Positions 7,384 through 14,494 of a DNA stretch of 22,381 bases are shown here, piece after piece. The stretch comes from a virus. The first letter of the stretch is position 1. Every line of letters begins with the position of its first letter. Below the pieces are notes generated by a model. That model searched no databases. It had not been told where the DNA came from and saw only the letters and a program-made list of their open reading frames with translations. Made by a program: the position numbers and the translations under genes. Location: positions 1 through 22,381 of the IMG/VR virus record IMGVR_UViG_3300033153_013322; one strand, 5' to 3'.

Positions 7384-7676
7384 CCATTAAAAAGACCAGA
7401 GTTTTTCAAACCATCAATAGTATGGCGAACTTTATCCTTAATATCTTTATATTCATTTTCATTTGTCACCATCTTCGTACCAGAAAGAGAAATCGACCCA
7501 CCGGTATCACTAATGGTTTTACCAATTTTCTTAATAACAAGCTCTGGAACCGCCTCATGCAATTTATCTATAATGCTTTCTGTAATATCATTAAAAATCA
7601 TATGACTAATATTATCAAAATGTTTCGGTAATACTTTAACCTGATCCTTAAGATCAGATGCTTTCTCTGTAAGCAT
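7380..7676 (-). CDS. Hypothetical 98-aa protein between gp14-like and gp15-like genes
   Basis: The protein is mostly helical and charged: an N-terminal amphipathic stretch (MLTEKASDLKDQVKVLPKHF), then ITESIIDKLHEAVPELVIKKIG, a Gly/Ser-rich turn (DTGGSISLSGTK) and a C-terminal helix (KDIKDKVRHTIDGLKNSG). No family is recognised. Its start lies 23 bases inside the gp14-like gene, with GAGGT six bases before the ATG, and its stop overlaps the next start by four bases (TTGA). The tight coupling on both sides and its place inside the neck block suggest a neck or tail assembly role. Confidence 0.75.
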   Translation of the reverse strand: MLTEKASDLKDQVKVLPKHFDNISHMIFNDITESIIDKLHEAVPELVIKKIGKTISDTGGSISLSGTKMVTNENEYKDIKDKVRHTIDGLKNSGLFNG

Positions 7677-8283
7677 CGCCAGACCTCACATGTTCTTCAA
7701 TTGGCATATCTTCTCGCGGCCTAACAGTAATATCAGCAGTCAAAACTTCAACCTGACAGGTAAAATAAAGCCAGATATACCTAAAATTACCACTAGGAGT
7801 CGCATTCGTAACCCTATAAGTTACAGGATTAATAGCAGCAGCATTATACGGGATCCTGATTACATCCCCAGTCCGTAACATCCTGGCATCAAATTCAGAA
7901 TAAAGCTGCCTATGGCTAAAAGTTATTTCTTCTCTATGGTTTTCAATATCCGCTCCCCATTTTTTCAATTCCAACTCCACAGGAGATGGTTTGAAAAAAG
8001 CCTTCATAGGAATTGGTTCCCAGTAAGTAACATCAGCATCTTCGTCAAAAACATCATCAGTATCATTATTATCAGTACGAAGATATAATTCTATCTCGGC
8101 ACCTGAAACATTAATAACTTCATCGGCCAATTGTCTCGCTAGCTTAACATCAGCCGATCCTTCATCATGTAATGCTACCTGAGTATGCCTTTGGGCGACA
8201 TCTGAACGCATACTTTCCCACACAGATGAGAACTTACCAGAACTCACTTGACCTGTCTCTACTGCAAACCGATGGATTGTCAT
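7654..8283 (-). CDS. Neck / head-closure protein (T4 gp14-like)
   Basis: This 209-aa protein resembles the C-terminal half of T4-type neck protein gp14. The segment ELKKWGADIENHREEITFSH at about 105-124, RTGDVIRIPYN at about 137-147, and a final strand set (YIWLYFTCQVEVL) correspond to the gp14 pattern FG-x-x-x-x-D-x-x-T-F, EGDLIYFP and the closing YxLxCE-type strand. Residues 72-86 are very acidic (DNNDTDDVFDEDADV). In T4, gp13 and gp14 form the neck that plugs the portal and accepts the finished tail. It starts 24 bases from the divergent plus-strand gene at 8308, so its promoter, if any, must lie inside that gene. The ribosome-binding site is weak (AAAG). Confidence 0.6.
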   Translation of the reverse strand: MTIHRFAVETGQVSSGKFSSVWESMRSDVAQRHTQVALHDEGSADVKLARQLADEVINVSGAEIELYLRTDNNDTDDVFDEDADVTYWEPIPMKAFFKPSPVELELKKWGADIENHREEITFSHRQLYSEFDARMLRTGDVIRIPYNAAAINPVTYRVTNATPSGNFRYIWLYFTCQVEVLTADITVRPREDMPIEEHVRSGDAYRESI

Positions 8284-8307
8284 ACTTTATTTTTGTATTT
8301 GAAATAT

Positions 8308-8940
8308 ATGGAAAAAACACAAAGTAATCGTAATGATGTTTACGAATCAACTGTGGCCATCGACGGATGGGTCATAGAAAATATCAGCTTCTTCAGAAAT
8401 AATTGGAATCAAAGAACCCAAGCAGGATCTTCCCTAATATCGGTGCATACCAGGCACGATGAACCAGATGTGATAGGCTACACCACAGAACCACATGTCA
8501 CGTATGATGCCGATGATTGTCTTTTCTTTATTTATTATTATGATAATAGAATCAACATCGGGATGACCAATAAAAGCATAATAGAATTAGATAATATAGC
8601 AGAACTCGATTTAGCTTCACCATTCTTTTTTGATCATTTAGAAGGCATTATATGGAATATACGATTAATTGACTATATCCAAGCCGATCTCACAGCAATC
8701 CAAAAAAATTTAAATCATATTAGTCTCAAAATACTCGATAAACGAGATGATGCATTTAAAAGAATAGGACTCCTACGAAAACTCCATGAATTCACTGGTG
8801 AAGTTGGAGCGAAAACCAGAGAGTATACAGAAAGAATACTCAAAGACCCAAAAGAGGTTGCCTGGCCAATAGTGAATGGGCAGACAATAAAGCAACCCCA
8901 TTCTCATTCATCAGATGAATGGGACGTAATCCCATTCTAA
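8308..8940 (+). CDS. Hypothetical plus-strand protein, 210 aa
   Basis: The frame is open upstream to a TTG at 8248, but the ATG at 8308 (MEKTQSNRND) is the best start. Even so, no clear Shine-Dalgarno is visible before it, and the longer forms would be antisense to the gp14-like start. I do not recognise a family. It has a mixed N-terminal domain (VAIDGWVIENISFFRNNW), a segment DDCLFFIYYYDNRINIGMTN with several aromatics, a hydrophobic strand-like stretch (GIIWNIRLIDYIQADL), a helical region (about residues 125-180) and a His/Ser-rich tail. There is no signal peptide or obvious membrane helix. Together with the HNH and NlpC-like genes it breaks the minus-strand operon. Its stop overlaps the stop of the convergent neighbour by three bases. 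Confidence 0.65.
   Translation: MEKTQSNRNDVYESTVAIDGWVIENISFFRNNWNQRTQAGSSLISVHTRHDEPDVIGYTTEPHVTYDADDCLFFIYYYDNRINIGMTNKSIIELDNIAELDLASPFFFDHLEGIIWNIRLIDYIQADLTAIQKNLNHISLKILDKRDDAFKRIGLLRKLHEFTGEVGAKTREYTERILKDPKEVAWPIVNGQTIKQPHSHSSDEWDVIPF
8897..8937. terminator. Competing hairpins at a convergent gene junction
   Basis: GAATGGGA at 8917-8924 pairs perfectly with TCCCATTC at 8930-8937 around a five-base loop. The first seven bases of that arm can instead pair with CCCATTC at 8897-8903, and CATTCATC at 8905-8912 pairs with GATGAATG at 8914-8921. The structures are mutually exclusive. They lie in the last codons of the plus-strand gene and directly before the shared stops at 8937-8940. A bidirectional terminator is the simplest reading, though no U-tract follows. 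Confidence 0.4.
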
Positions 8941-9764
8941 GTCCCAGATAATCCCCAAGGCGGTATCGGAGGAAGAACACCAACACCAGCAGGGAAAGAA
9001 CCCTCATCCTTATAAGGACTATTCGGAGGAGCGATAACTTCATCAAAATCAGGCGAAGGACAATAACCCATACCCATCGTATCGCAAGAATCAAATGATT
9101 CCTCGACCGGCAACTCCTCATTAGCCAAGTCCTTCAAAATAGCATAATAATCAGGATATTTATCACACGGACAATCAACATCAACCGCAGGAAGCACAAA
9201 CCATGACTGACGCATATTACCCCTATTAAAATTCATCCCATATTTAATATAAGAACCAGGAATTGCTTCAAGAGCCGCAGAAACATTCACCAAAGCATTG
9301 CCACAACCACCTTCAGCTAACCAACTAGATAAAGCTGTAGATGAAAGAGCTGAAGTAGGCTCACAACCCGGAACAATAATTTTATTAGTTGCTAAAACTT
9401 CTAATTGCAAAGCAATTGTAATTTCAAGCCTAGTAGTAGCATGACTCAAAATTGGTGTGATAGTATATGTAGCACTATACGCACTATCATCTAATAAAAC
9501 AGTACCACTTATCACTAAATCAAAAGGCTCAGGAGCAGAAACCACTTCCCCACTTTTCAACTTCAAAAGCCCATCAATAAAACCCAATAATGTCGAATTC
9601 GATCTAATCTCGAATCGTGGATCATTTATCGAAAGACTAGTCAAACCACGAATACTAATCAAACCAATAGCTGACCCAGGAGCATTCTGATGTACCCTAT
9701 CACTGTCTAAAACAATAGACGGTTGTGGATACTCTAAATTATTTTGAAGTAATGGAGAAAGCAT
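8937..9764 (-). CDS. Virion-type protein with cadherin-like N-terminal domain and Cys-containing C-terminus
   Basis: The 275-aa product has an N-terminal segment (residues about 15-105) that reads like a cadherin-type beta sandwich: NAPGSAIGLISIRGL, NDPRFEIRS, a loop with LLKLKSGEV, FDLVISGTVLLDDSAYSATY and TITPIL. The C-terminal half holds six Cys (134, 154, 198, 200, 227, 235), including DCPCDKY and SCDTMGMGYC, and ends in a Pro-rich tail (PPNSPYKDEG, LPPIPPWG). I infer a decoration or adhesin-like virion component; metal binding or disulfides are possible. Its ATG overlaps the upstream stop (TAATG). No enzymatic motif is visible. Family not recognised with confidence. Confidence 0.7.
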   Translation of the reverse strand: MLSPLLQNNLEYPQPSIVLDSDRVHQNAPGSAIGLISIRGLTSLSINDPRFEIRSNSTLLGFIDGLLKLKSGEVVSAPEPFDLVISGTVLLDDSAYSATYTITPILSHATTRLEITIALQLEVLATNKIIVPGCEPTSALSSTALSSWLAEGGCGNALVNVSAALEAIPGSYIKYGMNFNRGNMRQSWFVLPAVDVDCPCDKYPDYYAILKDLANEELPVEESFDSCDTMGMGYCPSPDFDEVIAPPNSPYKDEGSFPAGVGVLPPIPPWGLSGT

Positions 9765-10645
9765 TAGTTACAAATCTCATATCCAGTAAAGACACCCTTT
9801 ACAATTGCAGTACCAGTAGCAGTTATTTTAACTTTATTACCAGCCAATGCAGAAACAAATGGTGGACTAAAAATATGGCTGATAAATTCAGATTCCGCAA
9901 CATTAACCTTCACACTAGCAGCAAAAATCCAGTTCTCAGATGAATCAGTCTCATCGAAAATTGAAATCTCACCAGTTCCAGACATACTCAACTGATAACC
10001 GGTAATCACAAATGATTTAGAATGACTACCTTCAACAGACGGTGTATACAATACTTGGCCAGAAACTGGTGCGATGATATCAACACCAAATCGAAAAATC
10101 GGATGACCAATCTGATGTGGAGGATTACCATGTTCAATACCCTCCAAAGTACTCACATCATGAATTACACGACCATGCAATGAACCAGGAACCGATCCCG
10201 CCTGAGAAACTCGTGCTCTAAACTTACGAATATTGCTTATAGACCCAATAAAATTCTCATCAGAATGCGTATGATTCCTAAATCCATCTGCTCCGATTTG
10301 ACGAAGAGTAATCGGCGTCCAACTAGTATCGTCAAATGATCCTTCAAAATTCACCGTACCCCCAATAGGCACAACTAAACGAAAACCAATACTAGCAAAT
10401 CCGCATGGATTATCGAATAAAAATTCATTATTAAGATTCTGACCAATAACACCATCTATATCAACAAATCTTTGGTCAAGAACAGGAATACGATTGGTCT
10501 CAGAAGCCACCTGTAAACCACCAGCATCAAGCCCATATACTAATCGAACGTTCTGAGCTTTTACCTCACCATCAGTAGAAGTGGCCATTTTATCGCCACC
10601 TTCGCCACGATTAAGTTCAGAATAATCAGCTTGATTCAAAGTCAT
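9764..10645 (-). CDS. Beta-rich virion structural protein
   Basis: This 293-aa protein has two beta-sandwich-like halves. One spans about residues 28-155, with FRLVVPIGGTVNFEGSFDD, WTPITLR and a strand KFRARVSQAGSV. The other spans about 170-293, with SKSFVITGYQLSMSGTGEIS and FAASVKVNVAESE, then PPFVSALAGNKVKITATGT. Such folds are common in phage decoration, whisker and fibre-base proteins. No catalytic motif appears. The start at 10645 has GAGG seven bases upstream. A second ATG at 10588 (MATSTDGEVK) also has a good AAGGTGG site, so a 274-aa form is possible. It lies between the NlpC-like hydrolase and the cadherin-like protein, overlapping the latter by one base. Confidence 0.72.
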   Translation of the reverse strand: MTLNQADYSELNRGEGGDKMATSTDGEVKAQNVRLVYGLDAGGLQVASETNRIPVLDQRFVDIDGVIGQNLNNEFLFDNPCGFASIGFRLVVPIGGTVNFEGSFDDTSWTPITLRQIGADGFRNHTHSDENFIGSISNIRKFRARVSQAGSVPGSLHGRVIHDVSTLEGIEHGNPPHQIGHPIFRFGVDIIAPVSGQVLYTPSVEGSHSKSFVITGYQLSMSGTGEISIFDETDSSENWIFAASVKVNVAESEFISHIFSPPFVSALAGNKVKITATGTAIVKGVFTGYEICN

Positions 10646-10649
10646 TTAT

Positions 10650-11192
10650 TCACCTCTCATATCGGATGTCACCAACATGACTCCATCCGATGTTTTCCAC
10701 GGTATTTCTTACATCTATTGGTGTAATTTTGCTAGGTTCTTTATCCCAAGTAACAAAACCACCCGCTTGCAAAATACGACCACATTCTTCAGAACAATGA
10801 ATAGTTTCAGTTTCAAACAAGTAGTTAATACCCATACTATATTTAACGCCAAGCCAGCGTTCACCTTCAGCATGCATATCTTTCAATTGTTTCGGCGTAA
10901 TTATCGGAGGTCGCCAAACTTCACAAAATAAATATTGGTCTCTTCGTCTCCGCCACCGCATTTTCTCCCCAGACCACTCATGCATTATCTCACGGTAATC
11001 CGCAACCGTTACCTTCTGTGATGCTGGAGGATAAGCTTCATAAACCATCAACTTATCATTATCATCCAAAACTGTTGCACAATGGTCACAATTAACACCG
11101 CTAAATAACCTAATAAGAAGCGAAGCTATGATATGTGGATAGTTCCAGATAAGAAGAATATCCCCAGCTAACAATTTTACATCAGAAGGCAT
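10650..11192 (-). CDS. Permuted NlpC/P60 papain-like hydrolase (YiiX-like)
   Basis: The 180-aa protein shows the circularly permuted NlpC/P60 arrangement, in which the catalytic His precedes the Cys. AGDILLIW at residues 9-16 is the usual opening; DHCATVL gives His37; VYEAYPP gives an acidic residue Glu52; IHCSEECGRIL gives Cys133 at the start of the C-terminal helix. Such enzymes hydrolyse amide or ester bonds in peptidoglycan or lipid-linked substrates. Placed within the neck-tail block it could be virion-borne and act on the cell wall, but that is inference. The start at 11192 is chosen because GGGG precedes it by six bases and the conserved GDI motif follows at once. A longer frame opens at a TTG at 11252 with no ribosome-binding site. 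A plus-strand relative lies 0.9 kb away. Confidence 0.75.
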   Translation of the reverse strand: MPSDVKLLAGDILLIWNYPHIIASLLIRLFSGVNCDHCATVLDDNDKLMVYEAYPPASQKVTVADYREIMHEWSGEKMRWRRRRDQYLFCEVWRPPIITPKQLKDMHAEGERWLGVKYSMGINYLFETETIHCSEECGRILQAGGFVTWDKEPSKITPIDVRNTVENIGWSHVGDIRYER

Positions 11193-11278
11193 TATCATCC
11201 CCAATATCTTATTCAGATGGTTCAACTTCCCAAAACGAATAATGTGCCCCAAATTATTTTTGGTGCGATACGACTAGA

Positions 11279-12061
11279 TTACCACAACCAAACCCCCATT
11301 GGCTCAGCAAGATTTATAGCTTTTTCAATTATTTCGTCCCTATCCTTTTGTCCTTCTTGCACCATATCAGACCCATCATAAGTAATTGACCCACCATCTG
11401 GCGTAGGCATTCCTTGGATCTTACGGCGAGCGCTCCCAACAGTGATTCTCGCTTCAGCCAACATCATATCATAACATAGCTGTCGCGATTGTGGACTTCT
11501 AAAATGGTTCACAACCGGCACATAAAGCACAACTACTGGAAATGCACCCTTCGGTGTCGGGTAAAGCCTAATCAATTGATCTTTAGCACTAAGAGAATCG
11601 CCCTCAACTGTGCTAGTGCCCTCATTGATTACTTCCCAATGCCCTTCAGTGCCTAAGATTTTCTGACTAAATTTTCTATAAGCTTGCAAAAGATGATAAT
11701 CAGTGAGTATATTTTGGATACCACTAATATTACCAATGTTGAATAAAAATGATTCCGCTCCAAAGACATCATCAATTCTAGTTGTTACTGGATCCCAATT
11801 TACTTGCTGTATCCAGTACGCATCCTCAGGTAATGGATACGTTGATTGAAGAGGACTTGTCCAAAAAAGTGCTAATTTTTGTTCTCTTGGAAAGTATCCG
11901 GCGATAAAGTCACCGGCTACTCTAAATATAGTTTCCCACTGGTCCTCAGTAATTTCTACTTCGATTACAGGAAAACCTAATTTGGTCAACACATATTTCT
12001 TCATCGGTTCACTACGAACCTTAAGAACACTCGGCAGATCAGCAGGGGCTAATATAGCCAT
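11279..12061 (-). CDS. Neck protein (T4/cyanophage gp13-like)
   Basis: The 260-aa product matches the gp13-type neck protein of T4-like phages from end to end in outline. MKKYVLTKLGFPVIEVEITE at about 20-39 parallels the KKYCLRRLGAPVIEINV-type opening. Then come an aromatic-rich strand region (YPLPEDAYWIQQVNWDP), a helical segment (LLQAYRKFSQKILG), IRLYPTPKGAFPVVVLYVPV, a helix with YDMMLAEARITVGSARRKIQ, and the closing loop MPTPDGGSITYDGSDMVQEG. In the family the last part is a LPGG-type loop followed by a helix with EGxxE. gp13 binds the portal side of the neck in T4. It starts 65 bases from the divergent plus-strand hydrolase gene; GGGA lies seven bases before the ATG. Confidence 0.7.
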   Translation of the reverse strand: MAILAPADLPSVLKVRSEPMKKYVLTKLGFPVIEVEITEDQWETIFRVAGDFIAGYFPREQKLALFWTSPLQSTYPLPEDAYWIQQVNWDPVTTRIDDVFGAESFLFNIGNISGIQNILTDYHLLQAYRKFSQKILGTEGHWEVINEGTSTVEGDSLSAKDQLIRLYPTPKGAFPVVVLYVPVVNHFRSPQSRQLCYDMMLAEARITVGSARRKIQGMPTPDGGSITYDGSDMVQEGQKDRDEIIEKAINLAEPMGVWLW

Positions 12062-12126
12062 ATTATAATCCCAACAAATGCTAGTAACAACTACAATATT
12101 TTCGATTAGAAATCATTAGGTGAACC

Positions 12127-12615
12127 ATGACAATCCACATCTTATTGTACAAAACTAAAGGATTAATTGGCAGCTTAATACGATGGCAAACTCGCTCACG
12201 ATATAGTCATGCGGCATTATTATTTGATAAAACCATGGTCATAGAATCACACTTCAAAACAGGAGTAATTTCAAGAAACGTCGAAGAATGTGATCTAAAT
12301 GCTCATGCATGCACCTTCGAAGTATCAGAAGAAAATGCACTAAAAATCAAAGAATGGTCGATTAGAACAATAGGTTATAAATATGATTGGCAAGCTATTT
12401 TACGGTTTTTATCACGACGACGGATGACAAATGATTTCAAATGGTTCTGTTCCGAACATGTATTCGAAGCATTGCTACAAGGCAATGTTCGATTATTGAT
12501 TAACACAGAAAGCTGGGAAGTAAGTCCGGGATTATTATCTAGGTCACCACTACTACAACGACATGGACCGTTAAAAAATGTTAAGGAAAATGATACCCTC
12601 TATCACCATAAATAA
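12127..12615 (+). CDS. Permuted NlpC/P60 papain-like hydrolase, plus strand (YiiX/YebB-like)
   Basis: This 162-aa protein has the permuted papain-like triad in clear form: RYSHAALLFD with His28, VIES with Glu40, and KWFCSEHVFEAL with Cys108. The opening IHILLYKTKGLIGSLIRW resembles the first strand and helix of the family, in which a gating aromatic-Ser-His motif and WCSE are hallmarks. It is basic in parts (RFLSRRRM). The enzyme class cleaves peptide or acyl bonds; the substrate here is unknown. It is on the opposite strand from the tail genes, divergent from the gp13-like gene. Its 3' end overlaps the convergent 180-aa gene by 35 bases. AGGTG lies four bases before the ATG. Similarity to the minus-strand relative is limited to the catalytic motifs, so a recent duplication is unlikely. 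Confidence 0.8.
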   Translation: MTIHILLYKTKGLIGSLIRWQTRSRYSHAALLFDKTMVIESHFKTGVISRNVEECDLNAHACTFEVSEENALKIKEWSIRTIGYKYDWQAILRFLSRRRMTNDFKWFCSEHVFEALLQGNVRLLINTESWEVSPGLLSRSPLLQRHGPLKNVKENDTLYHHK

Positions 12616-13123
12616 CCCCAGAATAATCTAAGCGAAATATCTCATACTCAATCCCAACCGGAAGACCGGCTGCAATACCCGTTTCTAATGCTAATTTGCA
12701 AGCCGCAGCATCAGTATCAGTAGTGCTAGCAGGATTTTGTAACCACGGAGTGGCCCCAGGACCTTCCCAGATTTCCCCCGAGGAAATAACCATTTTTTCT
12801 GGATGTGGTTGAGTATTTGCAGCAGATGAATTAAAAAATCCTGTGATCATAGTCTGGGCCGGTGTTTCACCCAATTGAGGTTTTACAGCCATCCCAGGTG
12901 TCATACCACCCATCCCGCCGCCCCCAGAACCACCATTAGATGTTTGTTGGCCGCCCCCAGGTGATGCAATATTTAATAATGCTTCATCCTCAAGGCCCTC
13001 ATACATAAGAACACCGATTTTTTGCATGTCCCGCCATGTTTCGAATCTTTTCGTTTTTAGCTCACCTGAGCCTCTAGCCGGTACGATTTTAACATGAGCT
13101 GTAAATGGAACCCATCTGGTCAT
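12581..13123 (-). CDS. Hypothetical virion-region protein with Gly-rich linker
   Basis: The 180-aa product has an N-terminal domain (MTRWVPFTAHVKIVPARGSG to about residue 53, ETWRDMQKIGVLMYEGLEDE), a flexible Gly/Ser/Met-rich linker (about 55-78: GGGQQTSNGGSGGGGMGG), and a C-terminal domain with HPEKMVISSGEIWEGPGATP and GIEYEIFRLDYSGVIYGDRG. No family is recognised. The linker between two compact halves suits a structural adaptor. The start is firm: AGGAG lies seven bases before the ATG. Its last 35 bases are also the end of the convergent hydrolase gene, which is unusual for this otherwise co-directional set. Confidence 0.72.
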   Translation of the reverse strand: MTRWVPFTAHVKIVPARGSGELKTKRFETWRDMQKIGVLMYEGLEDEALLNIASPGGGQQTSNGGSGGGGMGGMTPGMAVKPQLGETPAQTMITGFFNSSAANTQPHPEKMVISSGEIWEGPGATPWLQNPASTTDTDAAACKLALETGIAAGLPVGIEYEIFRLDYSGVIYGDRGYHFP

Positions 13124-13152
13124 AATTATTCTCCTTTATGATATCTTTGACC

Positions 13153-13833
13153 CTATATTTGGTTATCAAAGACAGAGTAGCGGAGGACATGAAGAATTAT
13201 TGTTACTAAACCAATCCCAACCGCATCCTCTACATTATAATAAAGAACATCTCCACGATTCAAATCCAAAGTCCATCCGTCAAGTGGAACCTCGACTGTC
13301 TTCACATCATTGATGATAGCAGCTTTAGTTGTTCCAGAAATTGATGTCTTAACAGGATAATCCTCAGCCGCACCCTTCAAAACATCAAACCTAATCGATC
13401 CAGTAGTATTAGCAAAAATATCAATCCTATCAATTATAGCATCATAACCAACTTGAATACCAACCCCCTGATCACCAATTGACACCGTAGTATCAGATCC
13501 TATCGTAAACTGCAGAGTATCTCGTCTTAGATTGACAATACTATTAGTTAACCAACTAAAGTATTTCTCAAGATTCGAACCCACAGTTACTTTTGTAAGC
13601 TTATTTAAAAGCTCTTCATCAATATCTAAATCTACTGTATCAGTCTCTTGATTATACTTTGTCAAAAACTCAAGATTACTATCATCAGTGAAAGCAACAC
13701 GACAAATAGCCGCATGGATAATAAGATCCCGAACATCTGACCAATCACCACTATCTTGCGTAGAAATAGCCTGTGGCGCAATCGGATTAGATAAACCACG
13801 AGCAGATGGGACAGGGAAATTATATTTAGTCAT
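13153..13833 (-). CDS. Fibre-type protein with C-terminal phage beta-sandwich domain
   Basis: The 226-aa protein ends in a domain (about residues 122-218) seen at the end of many phage fibre and head-fibre proteins: GVGIQVGYDAIIDRIDIFAN, GSIRFDVLKG, YPVKTSISGTTKAAI, a strand and LDGWTLDLNRGDVLYYNVED, then VTIILHVLR. The known version reads like PYAGTITxWT, GSIVxDVWKD, SITGxxKPTLS, TGWTTxxxxGDVLxFNVD. The first 110 residues are an N-terminal region with a helical DWSDVRDLIIHAAICRVAFT segment and an acidic stretch. I infer a minor fibre or receptor-side component. It starts in a TAATG overlap with the 166-aa gene, with GAGG seven bases before the ATG. Confidence 0.72.
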   Translation of the reverse strand: MTKYNFPVPSARGLSNPIAPQAISTQDSGDWSDVRDLIIHAAICRVAFTDDSNLEFLTKYNQETDTVDLDIDEELLNKLTKVTVGSNLEKYFSWLTNSIVNLRRDTLQFTIGSDTTVSIGDQGVGIQVGYDAIIDRIDIFANTTGSIRFDVLKGAAEDYPVKTSISGTTKAAIINDVKTVEVPLDGWTLDLNRGDVLYYNVEDAVGIGLVTIILHVLRYSVFDNQI

Positions 13834-14333
13834 TAAATATCCTCTGTGATCATCGACCCCATCAACCTGATCTGCTGCGATTCCTCCAAAAATGCTTCAT
13901 CCCCACCATACAATCGAATCGGAGTACCATATAGAGCTATATCCTTAGTATATGATTGATTATCGTCAGCAACTAATTGTGGTTCCCCAATATTCTCAGT
14001 AACGAACTGTTGGATCACTTCCATAGTCCTACTACTAATCTCTTCATCAAGTTTCGATTTTGAACCAACAAAAATATAATCCTTATTGATACTCTCTGTT
14101 CTAGGCTTTCCTGATTTTAGACAACAAAGTATACGTCGTCCGCCAACAGTTTCCTTAATAGCCATCCCAAGACGGTTAAAATCTTTATTCATTTGATGTA
14201 AAGATCGCCAATTATGACACATCTTCACACGTTTAACAACATCACCAACCCAACCAGGAAGATTATTTTCTTCTTGCATTTGTTTAGATTGATTGCCCTC
14301 GCCGGGCAGATGGATGTGTATGTCATATTTCAT
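13833..14333 (-). CDS. Hypothetical 166-aa protein in fibre block
   Basis: No family is recognised. The N-terminus MKYDIHIHLPGEGNQSKQMQ is followed by WVGDVVKRVKMCHNWRSLHQ and a helix-rich middle with two adjacent Cys (ILCCLKSGKPR). The acidic C-terminal half includes SSRTMEVIQQFVTENIGEPQ and DIALYGTPIRLYGGDEAFLE. It overlaps the gene before it by four bases (ATGA) and the gene after it by one base, so it is translated as part of the fibre operon. A chaperone or small structural role is possible but unsupported. Confidence 0.72.
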   Translation of the reverse strand: MKYDIHIHLPGEGNQSKQMQEENNLPGWVGDVVKRVKMCHNWRSLHQMNKDFNRLGMAIKETVGGRRILCCLKSGKPRTESINKDYIFVGSKSKLDEEISSRTMEVIQQFVTENIGEPQLVADDNQSYTKDIALYGTPIRLYGGDEAFLEESQQIRLMGSMITEDI

Positions 14334-14494
14334 GATGTACCTACCGCATAATTGGCTCTCGAAACAAATCCTGCACCAGCAAAAGAAACAGAATAACCGA
14401 CCGGCGACACTCCGCTAATATACCAACCAAATGTACTCACCGACAGGAGATTATGATCTCCAAACCAACCAAAAGTTGATATTGCAGTAAGCAT
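14330..14494 (-). CDS. Small 54-aa protein with duplicated STFGW motif
   Basis: This short frame fills what would otherwise be a 160-base gap. The ATG overlaps the stop of the 544-aa gene (TAATG), and the TGA overlaps the start of the 166-aa gene (ATGA), a pattern hard to get by chance. The product begins MLTAISTFGWFGDHNLLSVS and continues TFGWYISGVSPVGYSVSFAG, so STFGW occurs at residues 6-10 and 20-24. It is rich in Gly, Ser and aromatics and has almost no charge. I do not recognise a named family. Small hydrophobic proteins with this motif beside fibre genes may be fibre accessory or tip proteins, which is inference. Confidence 0.7.
   Translation of the reverse strand: MLTAISTFGWFGDHNLLSVSTFGWYISGVSPVGYSVSFAGAGFVSRANYAVGTS

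Noticed and set aside
8248-8307. Upstream extension of the plus-strand 210-aa gene to a TTG
   Set aside because: It would run antisense across the start of the gp14-like gene and has no Shine-Dalgarno; the ATG at 8308 is simpler, although its own ribosome-binding site is also weak.
11193-11252. N-terminal 20-codon extension of the hydrolase from a TTG
   Set aside because: No ribosome-binding site precedes the TTG, while the ATG at 11192 has one and leads straight into the conserved GDILL motif.
12376-12383. TATAAATA on the plus strand inside the plus-strand hydrolase
   Set aside because: It is within the coding sequence (codons for GYKYD) and has no gene start downstream.
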